From assembly GCF_009363555.1 (NCBI RefSeq), contig NZ_CP045372.1:2057501-2121500 (forward strand): 64,000 nucleotides of DNA. Direction: 5' to 3'. The notes beneath the pieces are model-generated. The model saw only the letters and a list, made by a program, of their open reading frames with translations, was not told the origin of the DNA and did not search any database. The position numbers and the translations under genes were made by a program. Shown piece by piece: positions 55,969 through 63,866 of the stretch. The stretch's first letter is position 1. Every line of letters begins with the position of its first letter. The DNA comes from Sulfitobacter sp. THAF37. GTDB taxonomy: Bacteria > Pseudomonadota > Alphaproteobacteria > Rhodobacterales > Rhodobacteraceae.

Positions 55969-56829
55969 TCAGCGGATCAGGCCGCGCATGTCGCTCAGGA
56001 GGTCGGGGAAATCGCGTGCGGTGGTGGAGGCCTCGCGCACCAGCGTGTCGAAGTCGCGGGTGAAGAGGTCGATCCGGGCGCGGTCGCGGAACGACAGGTA
56101 ATGACCGCCGGTGTAGAGCACGGCGATGAGCGGGCCGAAGATGGTGACGGGCGCCGAATAGAGCCTGCGCGCGTCGAACTGGTAGAGCCTCAGCCGGGGG
56201 TAAAGCTGGCGCGTCAGGGCGATCATCCGGTCGCATTGCGCGCGGCGCACCGCTGCGGGCAGGCCGTGGTAGTAGCCGCTGCCCCGCAGGAAACAGTCGA
56301 GTTCAAAGAGGGGCATGGCGATTTCGTATTCCGAGGTCGCATCGAGCATCAGGTCGAGCCGGTCCCGCGATGCGTTGATTGCCTGCTGCGCGGTACGGCG
56401 CAGGTGGTGGCCATACTCCCATGCGAGCATGTCGTCGGTTTTCAGCAGATCGGGCAGCGCGGCGGGGACGTGGCGGATCTTGTACCCGCGGGCCTCCTGG
56501 TGCCAGACGAACAGCTGGTCGTCGACGACGGCGCGGGGGGCCTGGGACATGGCGATGCTGTTGGAGATCAGGTCGGCCGCGGATTCGGGGCGGTCGGACA
56601 GGCCCAGCAGCCAATCGGCGGAGACCCCGAGGGCCTGGGCGCAGGCCCCCACCACCTGGGCGCCGGGCAGGCGGGCGCCGCTGTCGGAGAGGGCCTGGGA
56701 CAGGGTGGAACGGTCGGCGCCGATGGCGCGGGCCAGGGCGCTTTGGGTGGTGCCCGCGGTCGCGATGGCCTGGGCGAGCCGGGCGCGGAAGGTCTGCGCG
56801 CGGCCGATCTTGCTGTCTATTCTCGGCAT
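55969..56829 (-). CDS. XRE-family HTH regulator with C-terminal sensor-like domain
   Basis: 286 residues: an N-terminal Cro/CI-type HTH (about 14-72; TTQSALARAIGADRSTLSQAL) and a C-terminal domain of about 200 residues of unknown type (GYKIRHVPAALPDLL, ALTRQLYPRLRLYQFDARRL). The latter probably binds a small molecule or a metal-free ligand. It is divergent from the desaturase gene across 106 bases, so regulation of the desaturase and the EamA transporter is the simplest guess. No operator repeat was identified. Confidence 0.8.
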   Translation of the reverse strand: MPRIDSKIGRAQTFRARLAQAIATAGTTQSALARAIGADRSTLSQALSDSGARLPGAQVVGACAQALGVSADWLLGLSDRPESAADLISNSIAMSQAPRAVVDDQLFVWHQEARGYKIRHVPAALPDLLKTDDMLAWEYGHHLRRTAQQAINASRDRLDLMLDATSEYEIAMPLFELDCFLRGSGYYHGLPAAVRRAQCDRMIALTRQLYPRLRLYQFDARRLYSAPVTIFGPLIAVLYTGGHYLSFRDRARIDLFTRDFDTLVREASTTARDFPDLLSDMRGLIR

Positions 56830-56935
56830 ATGCTGGTTTTTGTCATCAAATGTGCGGTTTGTTCATCACTATCCGAATGGCGTCACGGATCAAGGGGAAG
56901 GATGCTGCCGCAAAAGACGTCAAAAGGACCACTGA

Positions 56936-57889
56936 ATGCATCCGAGCGAGGTTGGGCAGAGCCACGCCACCCCGAACACATTTGATCCCAGTCCTGTGCT
57001 GCGCCGTCTCGCGCGCTGGGAATGGCCCACGATCGCCCTGTTTGGCGCGGTTTTCGCCGCACTTGGTGTGGCGCTGGTGCTGACCGGCGGCGCGGTGTCT
57101 TTCGGAATTCTGGTGTTGGCGCTGACGCTGCATTCCTCGCTCAGCCACGAGATACTGCACGGTGCGCCGTTCCGGTCGGCACGGGCGGCGACGGCGCTGG
57201 GGTTGTTCCAGCCGGGGCTGTTCGTGCCCTACCTGCGGTTCAAGGCCCTGCATCTGGCGCATCACCACGATTCGCGCCTGACCGATCCATATGACGATCC
57301 CGAGACCAATTATATCGACCCGGACATCTGGCACGGCCTGCCGCGCTGGCACCGGGGGGTGCTGCGGGTGAACAACACGCTGGCGGGTCGGATGTTGATC
57401 GGCCCCCTGATCGGGACGGTCTGTTTTCTGCGCGACGACCTGCGCCGTCTTCGCGCCGGGGAGGCGGAGGTCGCCCGGGGGTGGGGGCTGCACCTGCCGG
57501 GGGTGGCGGTGACGCTGGCGGTGGTGGCGATGTCGCCGCTGTCGCTCTGGACGTATCTGGCCGCCTGCTATGGGGCGATGTCGGTGCTGAAGATCCGCAC
57601 CTTCCTGGAGCATCAGGCGCATCCGCGCGCTTCTGCCCGGACGGCGGTGGTGGAGGACCGGGGGCTGCTGGCGCTGCTGTTTCTGAACAACAACTTCCAC
57701 GTGGTGCACCATATGCATCCGCAGGTGCCGTGGTACCGGCTGCCGGCGGTCTATGCCGCGCGGCGGGGCAGGTTCCTCAGCCGCAATCAGGGCTATGTCT
57801 ATCGCAGCTACAGGGACGTGTTCCGGCGGCACCTCTTCGCGCCGAAGGATCCGGTGGCACATCCGCTCTGGCGCGGACCGCGGAATTGA
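56936..57889 (+). CDS. Membrane fatty acid desaturase-family protein
   Basis: 317 residues with AAGGA seven bases before the ATG. It has four or more membrane helices and the three histidine boxes of di-iron membrane desaturases/hydroxylases: HEILH (71-75), HLAHHH (106-111) and HVVHHMH (255-261). The family introduces double bonds or hydroxyls into acyl chains or other lipids; chain and position specificity are not readable. Followed 13 bases later by an EamA transporter gene. Confidence 0.87.
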   Translation: MHPSEVGQSHATPNTFDPSPVLRRLARWEWPTIALFGAVFAALGVALVLTGGAVSFGILVLALTLHSSLSHEILHGAPFRSARAATALGLFQPGLFVPYLRFKALHLAHHHDSRLTDPYDDPETNYIDPDIWHGLPRWHRGVLRVNNTLAGRMLIGPLIGTVCFLRDDLRRLRAGEAEVARGWGLHLPGVAVTLAVVAMSPLSLWTYLAACYGAMSVLKIRTFLEHQAHPRASARTAVVEDRGLLALLFLNNNFHVVHHMHPQVPWYRLPAVYAARRGRFLSRNQGYVYRSYRDVFRRHLFAPKDPVAHPLWRGPRN

Positions 57890-57902
57890 CCTAATCGGAG
57901 GC

Positions 57903-58820
57903 ATGACAGCGCCCTTGCCCGATCTCTGGATTGTCGTGACCCTGGCCGCCGCGGCGTTCCAGACGGTGCGTTTCATGCTTCAGAAACACCTGGCAACGGC
58001 GACGCTGTCGGCGGCGGGGGCCACGTTTTCGCGGTTTCTCTATTCGGCGCCGTTCATCCTGATCCTGCTGGCGATCTACCTGGGGATGACGGGCCAGGCG
58101 CTGCCTGTCCCGGCGCCGGGGTTCTGGATATACGGGCTTGTCGGGGCGTCGGCGCAGATCCTGGCGACGGTCTGCGTGGTGATGCTGTTCAAGCAGCGCA
58201 ATTTCGCGGTGGGGATCACATTCAAGAAGACGGAGGTGATCCAGACGGTGCTCGTAGGCTGGATCGTGCTGAGCGAGGGCGTGTCCTGGCCCGGTTTCGC
58301 GGCCATCGCGCTGGGCATCGTCGGTTTGCTGCTGCTGTCCGGCGGGCCGGGAGTGACGGGGCTGCACCTGCGCGACCTGCGCAATCGGGCGGCGGGGCTG
58401 GGGATCGCGTCGGGCGTGTTGTTCGCGGTTTCGGCGGTCACTTACCGGGGCGCGTCGCTGAGCGTTGCGGAGGCCGACCCGGTTCTGCGCGCGACGGTGA
58501 CGCTGGCGGCGGTGGTGGCGATGCAGACGGCGATCATGCTGGTCTGGCTGCGTCTGCGCGAGCCGGGTCAGATCGGGGCGGTCTGGGCGGCACGGCGGGT
58601 GGCCCTGTGGATCGGCCTGACCTCGATGGGCGGCTCGCTGTGCTGGTTCATCGCCTTCACGCTTCAGAACGCGGCCTATGTGAAGGCGCTGGGGCAGGTG
58701 GAGCTGATCCTGAGCGTTCTGGCCAGCACGCTGTTCTTTCGGGAAAGCATCACGGGCCGGGAAGCCGCGGGGATGGCGGTGCTGGTGGTGTCGATCCTGA
58801 TGCTGATCCTGGTGATCTAG
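57903..58820 (+). CDS. EamA/DMT-family transporter
   Basis: 305 residues with ten predicted membrane helices in two EamA repeats (about 5-140 and 155-300). The ATG at 57903 has GGAGG only one or two bases upstream, an unusually short spacing; no better start exists in frame. EamA proteins export metabolites such as amino acids. It is probably co-transcribed with the desaturase. The stop overlaps that of the convergent NUDIX gene. Confidence 0.82.
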   Translation: MTAPLPDLWIVVTLAAAAFQTVRFMLQKHLATATLSAAGATFSRFLYSAPFILILLAIYLGMTGQALPVPAPGFWIYGLVGASAQILATVCVVMLFKQRNFAVGITFKKTEVIQTVLVGWIVLSEGVSWPGFAAIALGIVGLLLLSGGPGVTGLHLRDLRNRAAGLGIASGVLFAVSAVTYRGASLSVAEADPVLRATVTLAAVVAMQTAIMLVWLRLREPGQIGAVWAARRVALWIGLTSMGGSLCWFIAFTLQNAAYVKALGQVELILSVLASTLFFRESITGREAAGMAVLVVSILMLILVI

Positions 58821-59512
58821 CCTTCCATGGGGCGGCCGCGCAGGCGCAGGAACAGGCTTTCCTCGTCGTTGTTCTTGAAAAACGGGACGGAGGCGGGGGG
58901 CGTGCGGTCCCGTGCGCGGGCCTGAACTTCGGCCATCACCACCTCGGTGATGAAGGGCATGTCGAAGGACCGCGCTTCGGACAGGGGGACCCATTGCAGG
59001 TGGCTGAGTTCGTCGCAGGCGGCGTCGAAATCGTCGAGATCCGATGCGATATCCTCGGCGTCCACCAGAAAGAAACGGGCGTCGAAGCGGCGCGGGCGGC
59101 CCGGCGGGGTCAGCGCGCGAAAGGTGAATTGCAGCGGCGCGGCGTGGGGGACATGGCCGGTGGCGGCAAAGGTTTCCCAATCCGGCGGGGGCGGAATGTC
59201 CCAGGTGCCCGGGCGGCCCAGGATCAGGCCGGTTTCCTCCCACAGTTCGCGGATGGCCGCGACGGCGATGGCATGCACGAGACCGGGGTCCGCGTCCTCG
59301 GCCATGCGGGCGGCGCAGGTGCCGGGCAGGGGGCTGGCCAGGGGCACATCCGCATCGCCGGGATCGACCGCGCCGCCGGGAAAGACGAACTTGTTTGGCA
59401 TGAACACGGCCTTGGACCCGCGCTGCCCCATCAGGATGCGCGGTGCGTCGAACCTGTCGCGCAGCACGATCACAGTGGCGGCATTGCGGATCTGGCTTTT
59501 GTCGATGGTCAT
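58817..59512 (-). CDS. NUDIX hydrolase
   Basis: 231 residues from the ATG at 59512 (GGGGA just upstream). The NUDIX box reads FPGGAVDPGD, then, after an insertion of about 30 residues, AAIRELWEETGLILG with Arg88, Glu89, Glu92 and Glu93. The split, with the insertion inside the box, is typical of the NUDT7/NUDT19-like branch acting on CoA derivatives or other nucleoside diphosphates. It is 36 bases downstream of the DUF983 gene on the same strand. Confidence 0.85.
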   Translation of the reverse strand: MTIDKSQIRNAATVIVLRDRFDAPRILMGQRGSKAVFMPNKFVFPGGAVDPGDADVPLASPLPGTCAARMAEDADPGLVHAIAVAAIRELWEETGLILGRPGTWDIPPPPDWETFAATGHVPHAAPLQFTFRALTPPGRPRRFDARFFLVDAEDIASDLDDFDAACDELSHLQWVPLSEARSFDMPFITEVVMAEVQARARDRTPPASVPFFKNNDEESLFLRLRGRPMEG

Positions 59513-59547
59513 GATGTCCCCTGGTTCAGCGGTGCCGAAGGGGAAGA

Positions 59548-59949
59548 TCAGGTCGAGGGTGCGAAGCCGCCCATGCCCTTGGCCCATTGAAAGCCGATCA
59601 TGGCCCCCTTCAGTCTGGGCAGAAGGTAAAGGGACAGGCCGACGCAGCCAACCGCAAAAATGGTGAAGAGTGTCAATGGCTCGGGGCGCCAGGTCACGAA
59701 CACCAGATGCAGCATCGGTGCCATCAGGTGCCCGACGAAAAGGATTGTCAGGTAGGCCGGACCGTCATCCGCGCGGTGGTGGTGGAATTCTTCGCGGCAG
59801 ACGGGGCAGTCGTGATTCACCTTCAGATAGCTCTTGAGCAGCGGCCCCGATCCGCAGTTCGGGCATTTGCCGCGCCAGCCTCTGCGCATGGCGGGCCAGC
59901 GTGCTCGGTCATTGGGGGCGGTCGGGGCGGTATTGGTGGTGGTGGGCAT
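59548..59949 (-). CDS. DUF983 zinc-ribbon membrane protein
   Basis: 133 residues from the ATG at 59949. A cytoplasmic zinc ribbon with Cys29/Cys32 (KCPNC) and Cys48/Cys51 (DCPVC) is followed by HHHRADDGPAYLTIL and two membrane helices (about 65-85 and 90-112). The DUF983 family is widespread in alphaproteobacteria and sometimes lies next to cytochrome oxidase genes, but its function is unknown. Probably one transcript with the NUDIX gene. Confidence 0.88.
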   Translation of the reverse strand: MPTTTNTAPTAPNDRARWPAMRRGWRGKCPNCGSGPLLKSYLKVNHDCPVCREEFHHHRADDGPAYLTILFVGHLMAPMLHLVFVTWRPEPLTLFTIFAVGCVGLSLYLLPRLKGAMIGFQWAKGMGGFAPST

Positions 59950-60148
59950 GGCTCTATCCTCGGACACGGCCCCTAGATGCGCCTGTTGGGGGCAAAATGA
60001 AAGAGCCGAGAGGGGATTGCGGCGCTGTGTCGCAAAACCCGGCGGGAGGGTGCGGAATTTTTGCGCGCGCCGCGACGGAAAGGAGGGGCCGGCTCGTAAA
60101 AAGGAGTATCGCGCCGCACAAAGGGGCGCCGACACAAGGAGAGATTAC

Positions 60149-60736
60149 ATGAAACTTCGAGCAACAGTCCAGTTGGCCGCTCTCAGTACGCTGATCGCCG
60201 TGGGTGCGGTCGCCGGGGCCAACGCAAAGCCCGGCGACCGGGCGGCCCTGTTCGGTGCGATCGACGCGGACGGCAATGGCGCCGTCACCCGAGAGGAGAT
60301 CGACGCCCACGCGGCGGCGCGGTTCGACAAGGCCGACACCGATGGCGATGGTTTTCTGACCGCGGCGGAGATGTCGGCGGCGCGCAAGGCCACGCATCAG
60401 GCGCGCGCGGCGCGGATGGTCGAAGAGTTCGACGCTGACGGCGACGGCGCGCTCAACGCCGCCGAGCTGGCGGCCCGCTGGGACGGCCGGACCGACGCGG
60501 AACGCGCGGAGCGGCGGCAGGCGCGGATGATCGAACGCATGGACAGCGACGACGACGGCAAGCTGAGCCGCGACGAGATGTCCGCGCGCCGTGATCTGGG
60601 CAAGATGTTCGACCGCCTGGATGCGGATGGCGATGGCACGCTGACAGCCGAGGAGTTCCGCAAGATGCGCGGTCATGGCGGCCAGGGCGGTCGCTGGCAC
60701 CGCGGCGACCGGCGCCCCGGTGCCGACAAGGGCTGA
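60149..60736 (+). CDS. Exported EF-hand calcium-binding protein
   Basis: 195 residues from the ATG at 60149 (AAGGAG eight bases upstream); the open extension upstream is not homologous. A signal peptide (about 1-26) is followed by five EF-hand loops, all with DxDxDG-type ligands: 39-50, 63-74, 95-106, 132-143 and 158-169. It should bind calcium in the periplasm. The basic, glycine-rich tail (from about 174) is unusual. The ECF sigma gene starts 67 bases later, and the four genes from here to 62254 probably form one unit. Confidence 0.87.
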   Translation: MKLRATVQLAALSTLIAVGAVAGANAKPGDRAALFGAIDADGNGAVTREEIDAHAAARFDKADTDGDGFLTAAEMSAARKATHQARAARMVEEFDADGDGALNAAELAARWDGRTDAERAERRQARMIERMDSDDDGKLSRDEMSARRDLGKMFDRLDADGDGTLTAEEFRKMRGHGGQGGRWHRGDRRPGADKG

Positions 60737-60803
60737 GATCGCGGCTGCAAGGACGGCCCGGCACGCTTGCCTCGCGCAGGCGGTCGGGCTAACCGCTGAC
60801 GGG

Positions 60804-61385
60804 ATGCACCAGTCTTCGCCCGATCCAGGCTCCGACGCGGAAGCCGCGCTGTTGGCCCGCTATGCGTCGGGCGACGCGGCAGCGGCGCGGCTGTTGGCGG
60901 CACGGCTGACGCCCCGGCTTTTTGCCCATGCCCGTCGCGTGCTGGGCGATACGGCAGAGGCGGAGGACGTGACGCAGGAGGCGCTGCTGCGCCTGTGGAA
61001 GATCGCGCCGGGCTGGCGGACCGGCGAGGCGCGGGTCGGCACCTGGTGTTACAGGGTTGTGGCGAACCTGTGCACCGACCGGTTGCGAAAGCGCCGGTCG
61101 GTCCCGCTGGACACGGTGGCAGAGCCGGAAGACCCGCGCCCGGAAGCCGCCGACCGGCTTCAGCAGCTTGCGCGCCGCGACGCGTTGCAGGCGGCATTGG
61201 AAAGCCTGCCGGACCGGCAGCGGCAGGCGGTGGTGCTGCGCCATATCGAAGGGCTGTCCAACCCCGAGATTGCGGAAATCCTCGACATCGGGGTGGAGGC
61301 GGTGGAAAGCCTGACAGCGCGGGGCAAACGGGGGCTGGCGGCCGCTCTGGCGGGGCGGAAAGAGGCATTGGGGTACGAGACATGA
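60804..61385 (+). CDS. ECF-type RNA polymerase sigma factor
   Basis: 193 residues from the ATG at 60804 (weak ribosome-binding site; upstream in-frame starts exist). Sigma-2 region: LGDTAEAEDVTQEALLRLWKIAP and GTWCYRVVANLCTDRLRKRR. Sigma-4 region: LPDRQRQAVVLRHIEGLSNPEIAEILDIGVEAVESLTARGKRGL. The stop overlaps the following anti-sigma-like gene (ATGA). Together with the next two genes it resembles the CnrH-CnrY-CnrX arrangement: sigma, short membrane anti-sigma, periplasmic sensor. Confidence 0.88.
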   Translation: MHQSSPDPGSDAEAALLARYASGDAAAARLLAARLTPRLFAHARRVLGDTAEAEDVTQEALLRLWKIAPGWRTGEARVGTWCYRVVANLCTDRLRKRRSVPLDTVAEPEDPRPEAADRLQQLARRDALQAALESLPDRQRQAVVLRHIEGLSNPEIAEILDIGVEAVESLTARGKRGLAAALAGRKEALGYET

Positions 61386-61729
61386 CGAAAACGGAACATG
61401 ACGATGCAGGTCTGGAGGCGCTTTTTGCAGAGGCGCGGGCCCATCCGCCCCGGGTGCCGGACCGGCTGCTTGCTCGGGTGGCCGAGGATGCGCAGCGGTT
61501 GCAGCCGCGTGCCGCGCGCGCCACGCAGCGGCGCGGCTGGTGGGCTGTTCTGGGTGGATTGCCGGGCCTTGGCGGGCTGGTGACGGCGACCTGCGTGGGG
61601 TTCTGGCTGGGCGTTGCGCCGCCCGAGGGGGTCCCGGATTTCGCCGACCAGATGCTCGGCAGCCAGGCGGTGGCAGAAGAAGCGGTGCCGGACTTCTCCG
61701 GCTTTGGATGGGACAGCGAAGAGGGCTGA
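61382..61729 (+). CDS. Short membrane anti-sigma-like protein
   Basis: 115 residues, start overlapping the sigma gene stop by four bases. The N-terminal cytoplasmic part (1-52) is charged and helical (GLEALFAEARAHPPRVPDRLLARVAEDAQRL), one membrane helix follows (about 54-76), and the acidic periplasmic tail ends in DSEEG. This is the layout of CnrY-type anti-sigma factors, which hold the sigma factor at the membrane. Assignment rests on position and topology more than on sequence. Confidence 0.7.
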   Translation: MTKTEHDDAGLEALFAEARAHPPRVPDRLLARVAEDAQRLQPRAARATQRRGWWAVLGGLPGLGGLVTATCVGFWLGVAPPEGVPDFADQMLGSQAVAEEAVPDFSGFGWDSEEG

Positions 61730-61732
61730 TGG

Positions 61733-62254
61733 ATGGATGAGACACGCACACCCGCAGGGCGCCGCTGGCGCTGGCTGCTGGTCGCCTCGTTGGCGCTGAA
61801 CCTGGTCTTTGTCGGCTTGATCGCCGGCGCCGTCTATCGCCATGCGGGTGGGCCGGGGGCGCGGGACCACGGCGGCGGACCGGGCGCGCGCAGCTATGCC
61901 ACGCCCTATGTCCGGGCGCTGCCGCGTGAGGTGCGGCGCGCGCTGTTTAGGGACCTGCGCCGGTCCGGCAGCGGCATGCCCAGCCGGGAAGCGCGGCGCG
62001 CGCTTTACGATCAGGTGCTGACGGCGTTGCGGACAGAGCCGTTCGACGCGCAGGCCGTGCAATCCGTCCTGCGGGAACAGGGGCGCATCGCGTTGGAACT
62101 GCAAACCGCGGCGGAAGGGGCCTGGCTGGCCGAGGTTGCTGCGATGTCGCCCGCCGAACGGGCGTCTTATGCCGACCGGGTCGCCGAGGAACTGACCCGC
62201 CGCCCCGGCAAGCGCGGAAAGAGGACGCGCATGGATGAGGGCGCGAAGCCGTGA
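61733..62254 (+). CDS. Periplasmic sensor protein (CnrX/heavy-metal-sensor-like)
   Basis: 173 residues starting four bases after the anti-sigma stop. An N-terminal membrane anchor (about 14-35) is followed by a glycine-rich linker and a helical hairpin of the ZraP/CnrX fold (LPREVRRALFRDLRRSG, REARRALYDQVLTAL, LREQGRIALELQ, MSPAERASYADRVAEEL). Metal-binding CnrX uses several histidines and a methionine; here only a few histidines are present near the anchor (about 37 and 46), so the signal may not be a transition metal. It probably controls the anti-sigma protein in the periplasm. Confidence 0.75.
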   Translation: MDETRTPAGRRWRWLLVASLALNLVFVGLIAGAVYRHAGGPGARDHGGGPGARSYATPYVRALPREVRRALFRDLRRSGSGMPSREARRALYDQVLTALRTEPFDAQAVQSVLREQGRIALELQTAAEGAWLAEVAAMSPAERASYADRVAEELTRRPGKRGKRTRMDEGAKP

Positions 62255-62384
62255 GCGAGCCTGGCGTTCTGGCCGATCTGTGCGGGTTGTTCTTTTGAGA
62301 TCGGGACGGGGCGCACAGCTGGCGGCCCTGTTCTTGGCAACCGATCGCTGTCGGATGACGTCACGGCGAAACAGCTTTGCCGAA

Positions 62385-62499
62385 GGCGACATTTCTTCCT
62401 GCCTGAGAAGAAAGGCGACCTTCCTCCTGACCAAGAAAAAAGGCGACCTTTCCTGCTGACCAAGAAGAAGGGCGACCTTCCTCCTGATCAAGAAGACAT
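62385..62499. repeat. Four tandem units of 28-29 bp
   Basis: Units start with GGCGAC at 62385, 62414, 62442 and 62471 (spacing 29, 28, 29). Each continues with a pyrimidine-rich block (CTTCCTCCTG-like) and ends in an A/G-rich block (CCAAGAAGAA-like). The unit length is not a multiple of three, so it is not a coding repeat. The last unit runs directly into the palindrome. Confidence 0.75.
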
Positions 62500-62523
62500 G
62501 TCATATATGACATGTCTTCTTGA
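62488..62523. repeat. 36-bp perfect palindrome containing the AGACATGTCA core
   Basis: Each half reads TCAAGAAGACATGTCATA in from its own strand, with the centre of symmetry between 62505 and 62506. It contains the same AGACATGTCA/TGACATGTCT arms as the copies at 2272-2497, here separated by TATA. It could form a strong cruciform or hairpin, or be an operator. It may also terminate the sigma operon, though no T-run follows. Confidence 0.85.
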
Positions 62524-62760
62524 AACTGTCTTTTGCGGCGGCGGCCAAAGTGGGGTGAGGTTGGCAAGAGGGGCGGATCGGGTCATGGGCCAGCAGCAGC
62601 TGCGGATCGACAGCGCAATTGGCCACGCCCTGAGGGGATCGCCGGTCCGCCGGATCGTGGCGTCAGGAAAGCGCCTGACGAATGTCGCCCTGTTCCTGCG
62701 CTTTCGATTTCCAAGCCCGTGCAAATCCCCTAGTCAGGGCCAAAGCCGAAAGGGACGCAG

Positions 62761-63252
62761 ATGGACCTCGATGACGATACCGAAATACTGGCCACCGTTC
62801 AGTCCTCTGCCGGGCGGCGGGTGCTTGGCATCGGCTGCCTGGCCGTGCTGGGGGTGCTGCTGATCTACATGGCGTTCAACAGCCCACCCGCGCTGCCCTG
62901 GCAGGTATTCCTGATCCTTGTCGGCGCGGGGGCATTGTGGTGCGCCGACGCCATGCGCCGTGCCACGGCCAGCCGGGTGGAACTGACCCCAGCGGTCCTG
63001 CGTGACGCGGACGGTACGGTCATCGCGCGGGTGGACCAGATCACCGGGATCGACCGCGGCTTTTTCGCCTTCAAGCCCTCCAACGGGTTCTTGCTGAAGC
63101 TGGACACCGGCGGGGCCCGTGTCTGGCGTCCCGGCCTGTGGTGGCGCATGGGGCGCCGTGTGGGCATCGGCGGGATGACACCGGGCAGCCAGACCAAATT
63201 CATGTCCGACGTGCTGTCCGCCCTTCTGGCACAAAAAACCCCGCCCGACTGA
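62761..63252 (+). CDS. Membrane protein of unknown function
   Basis: 163 residues starting at the ATG at 62761. After an acidic start, two membrane helices (about 22-40 and 46-64) are followed by a soluble part with ASRVELTPAVLRDADGTVIARVDQITGIDRGFFAFKPS, reminiscent of bacterial PH-like domains that follow paired helices. I do not recognise a named family. It is isolated, downstream of the repeat region, and convergent with the TadE-like genes. Confidence 0.7.
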   Translation: MDLDDDTEILATVQSSAGRRVLGIGCLAVLGVLLIYMAFNSPPALPWQVFLILVGAGALWCADAMRRATASRVELTPAVLRDADGTVIARVDQITGIDRGFFAFKPSNGFLLKLDTGGARVWRPGLWWRMGRRVGIGGMTPGSQTKFMSDVLSALLAQKTPPD

Positions 63253-63265
63253 AGGTCCGGCGGGG
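63233..63265 (-). terminator. Rho-independent terminator for the TadE-like genes
   Basis: On the minus strand CCCCGCC (63265-63259), a 13-nt loop and GGCGGGG (63245-63239) are followed by six T (63238-63233). This is a textbook terminator for the minus-strand pilus genes. It lies inside the last codons and stop of the convergent plus-strand gene. Confidence 0.75.
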
Positions 63266-63290
63266 CCTGTGTCGCCACGTCAGGCAGCTG

Positions 63291-63866
63291 TCAGTTACAC
63301 TCTTCCCAGCACACGCGCGGGGCGTAGCGCGGGCGGGTGAAGACAAAGTTCTGGATCTCGCGGTTTTCCAGCCCGGTGGCGAAGGGCGGCGTATAGTCGC
63401 TCCAGGTCTCCACCAGCACCACCCGTTCGTTGTCGGGCATCACCGGCAGCTTGTCATGCCAGTTCCGGACGTTGCTGCTGGTCAGCGCGGTGACACCGCC
63501 GCGTGTCTTGGACCAGTCCGTGCGGTAGCGGTTGTCGTCCGCGTCGAACCAGATCGAACTGACGCGCAGGGCGGACTGGCCTTCGCTCAAGGACAGATAT
63601 TCGAACAGGCTGTGCATTCCGTTGAGGTAATCGTCGTCCAGCGGCAGCGTCTCGCGCGAGATTGCGTCGCCCACGGTAAAGGCCGCTTTCTGGTTGATCC
63701 CGTAGGTGCGGAACGCATCGAAGATCGAGAACATCGCCAGGAAGGCCCAGAACATCACTGGCAGAACGATCATCGCCTCGATGGAGATCGACCCGTCCTG
63801 TCGGCGCATGAAATCGCCGTGCAGGGCCGAGCGAAGTCCGGCTTTGAACAAGGTTGCATGCATCAT
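63291..63866 (-). CDS. TadE-like pilus assembly protein
   Basis: 191 residues. The N-terminus has the TadE prepilin-like pattern: basic residues, GSISIEAMIVLPVMFWAFLAMFSIFDAFRTYGINQKAA, a single membrane helix with the conserved glutamate after cleavage. The rest is a periplasmic domain with two closely spaced cysteines at the end (VCWEEC). TadE/TadF pseudopilins take part in tight-adherence (Flp) pilus assembly. The ATG overlaps the stop of the upstream partial gene (ATGA), and the gene is followed by a terminator. Confidence 0.8.
   Translation of the reverse strand: MMHATLFKAGLRSALHGDFMRRQDGSISIEAMIVLPVMFWAFLAMFSIFDAFRTYGINQKAAFTVGDAISRETLPLDDDYLNGMHSLFEYLSLSEGQSALRVSSIWFDADDNRYRTDWSKTRGGVTALTSSNVRNWHDKLPVMPDNERVVLVETWSDYTPPFATGLENREIQNFVFTRPRYAPRVCWEECN

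Larger units (their letters stand above)
62255..62760. other. 506-bp gap with tandem repeats and a palindrome
   Basis: No gene is supported. Left part (62255-62384) is without recognisable features. Then come four tandem units (62385-62499), a 36-bp perfect palindrome (62488-62523) and about 240 bases of ordinary composition before the ATG at 62761. The open frames read through the repeats on the minus strand are by-products. Confidence 0.6.

Noticed and set aside
62385..62499. Possible CRISPR array
   Set aside because: The units are contiguous with no unique spacers, lengths vary by one base, and no cas gene is present.
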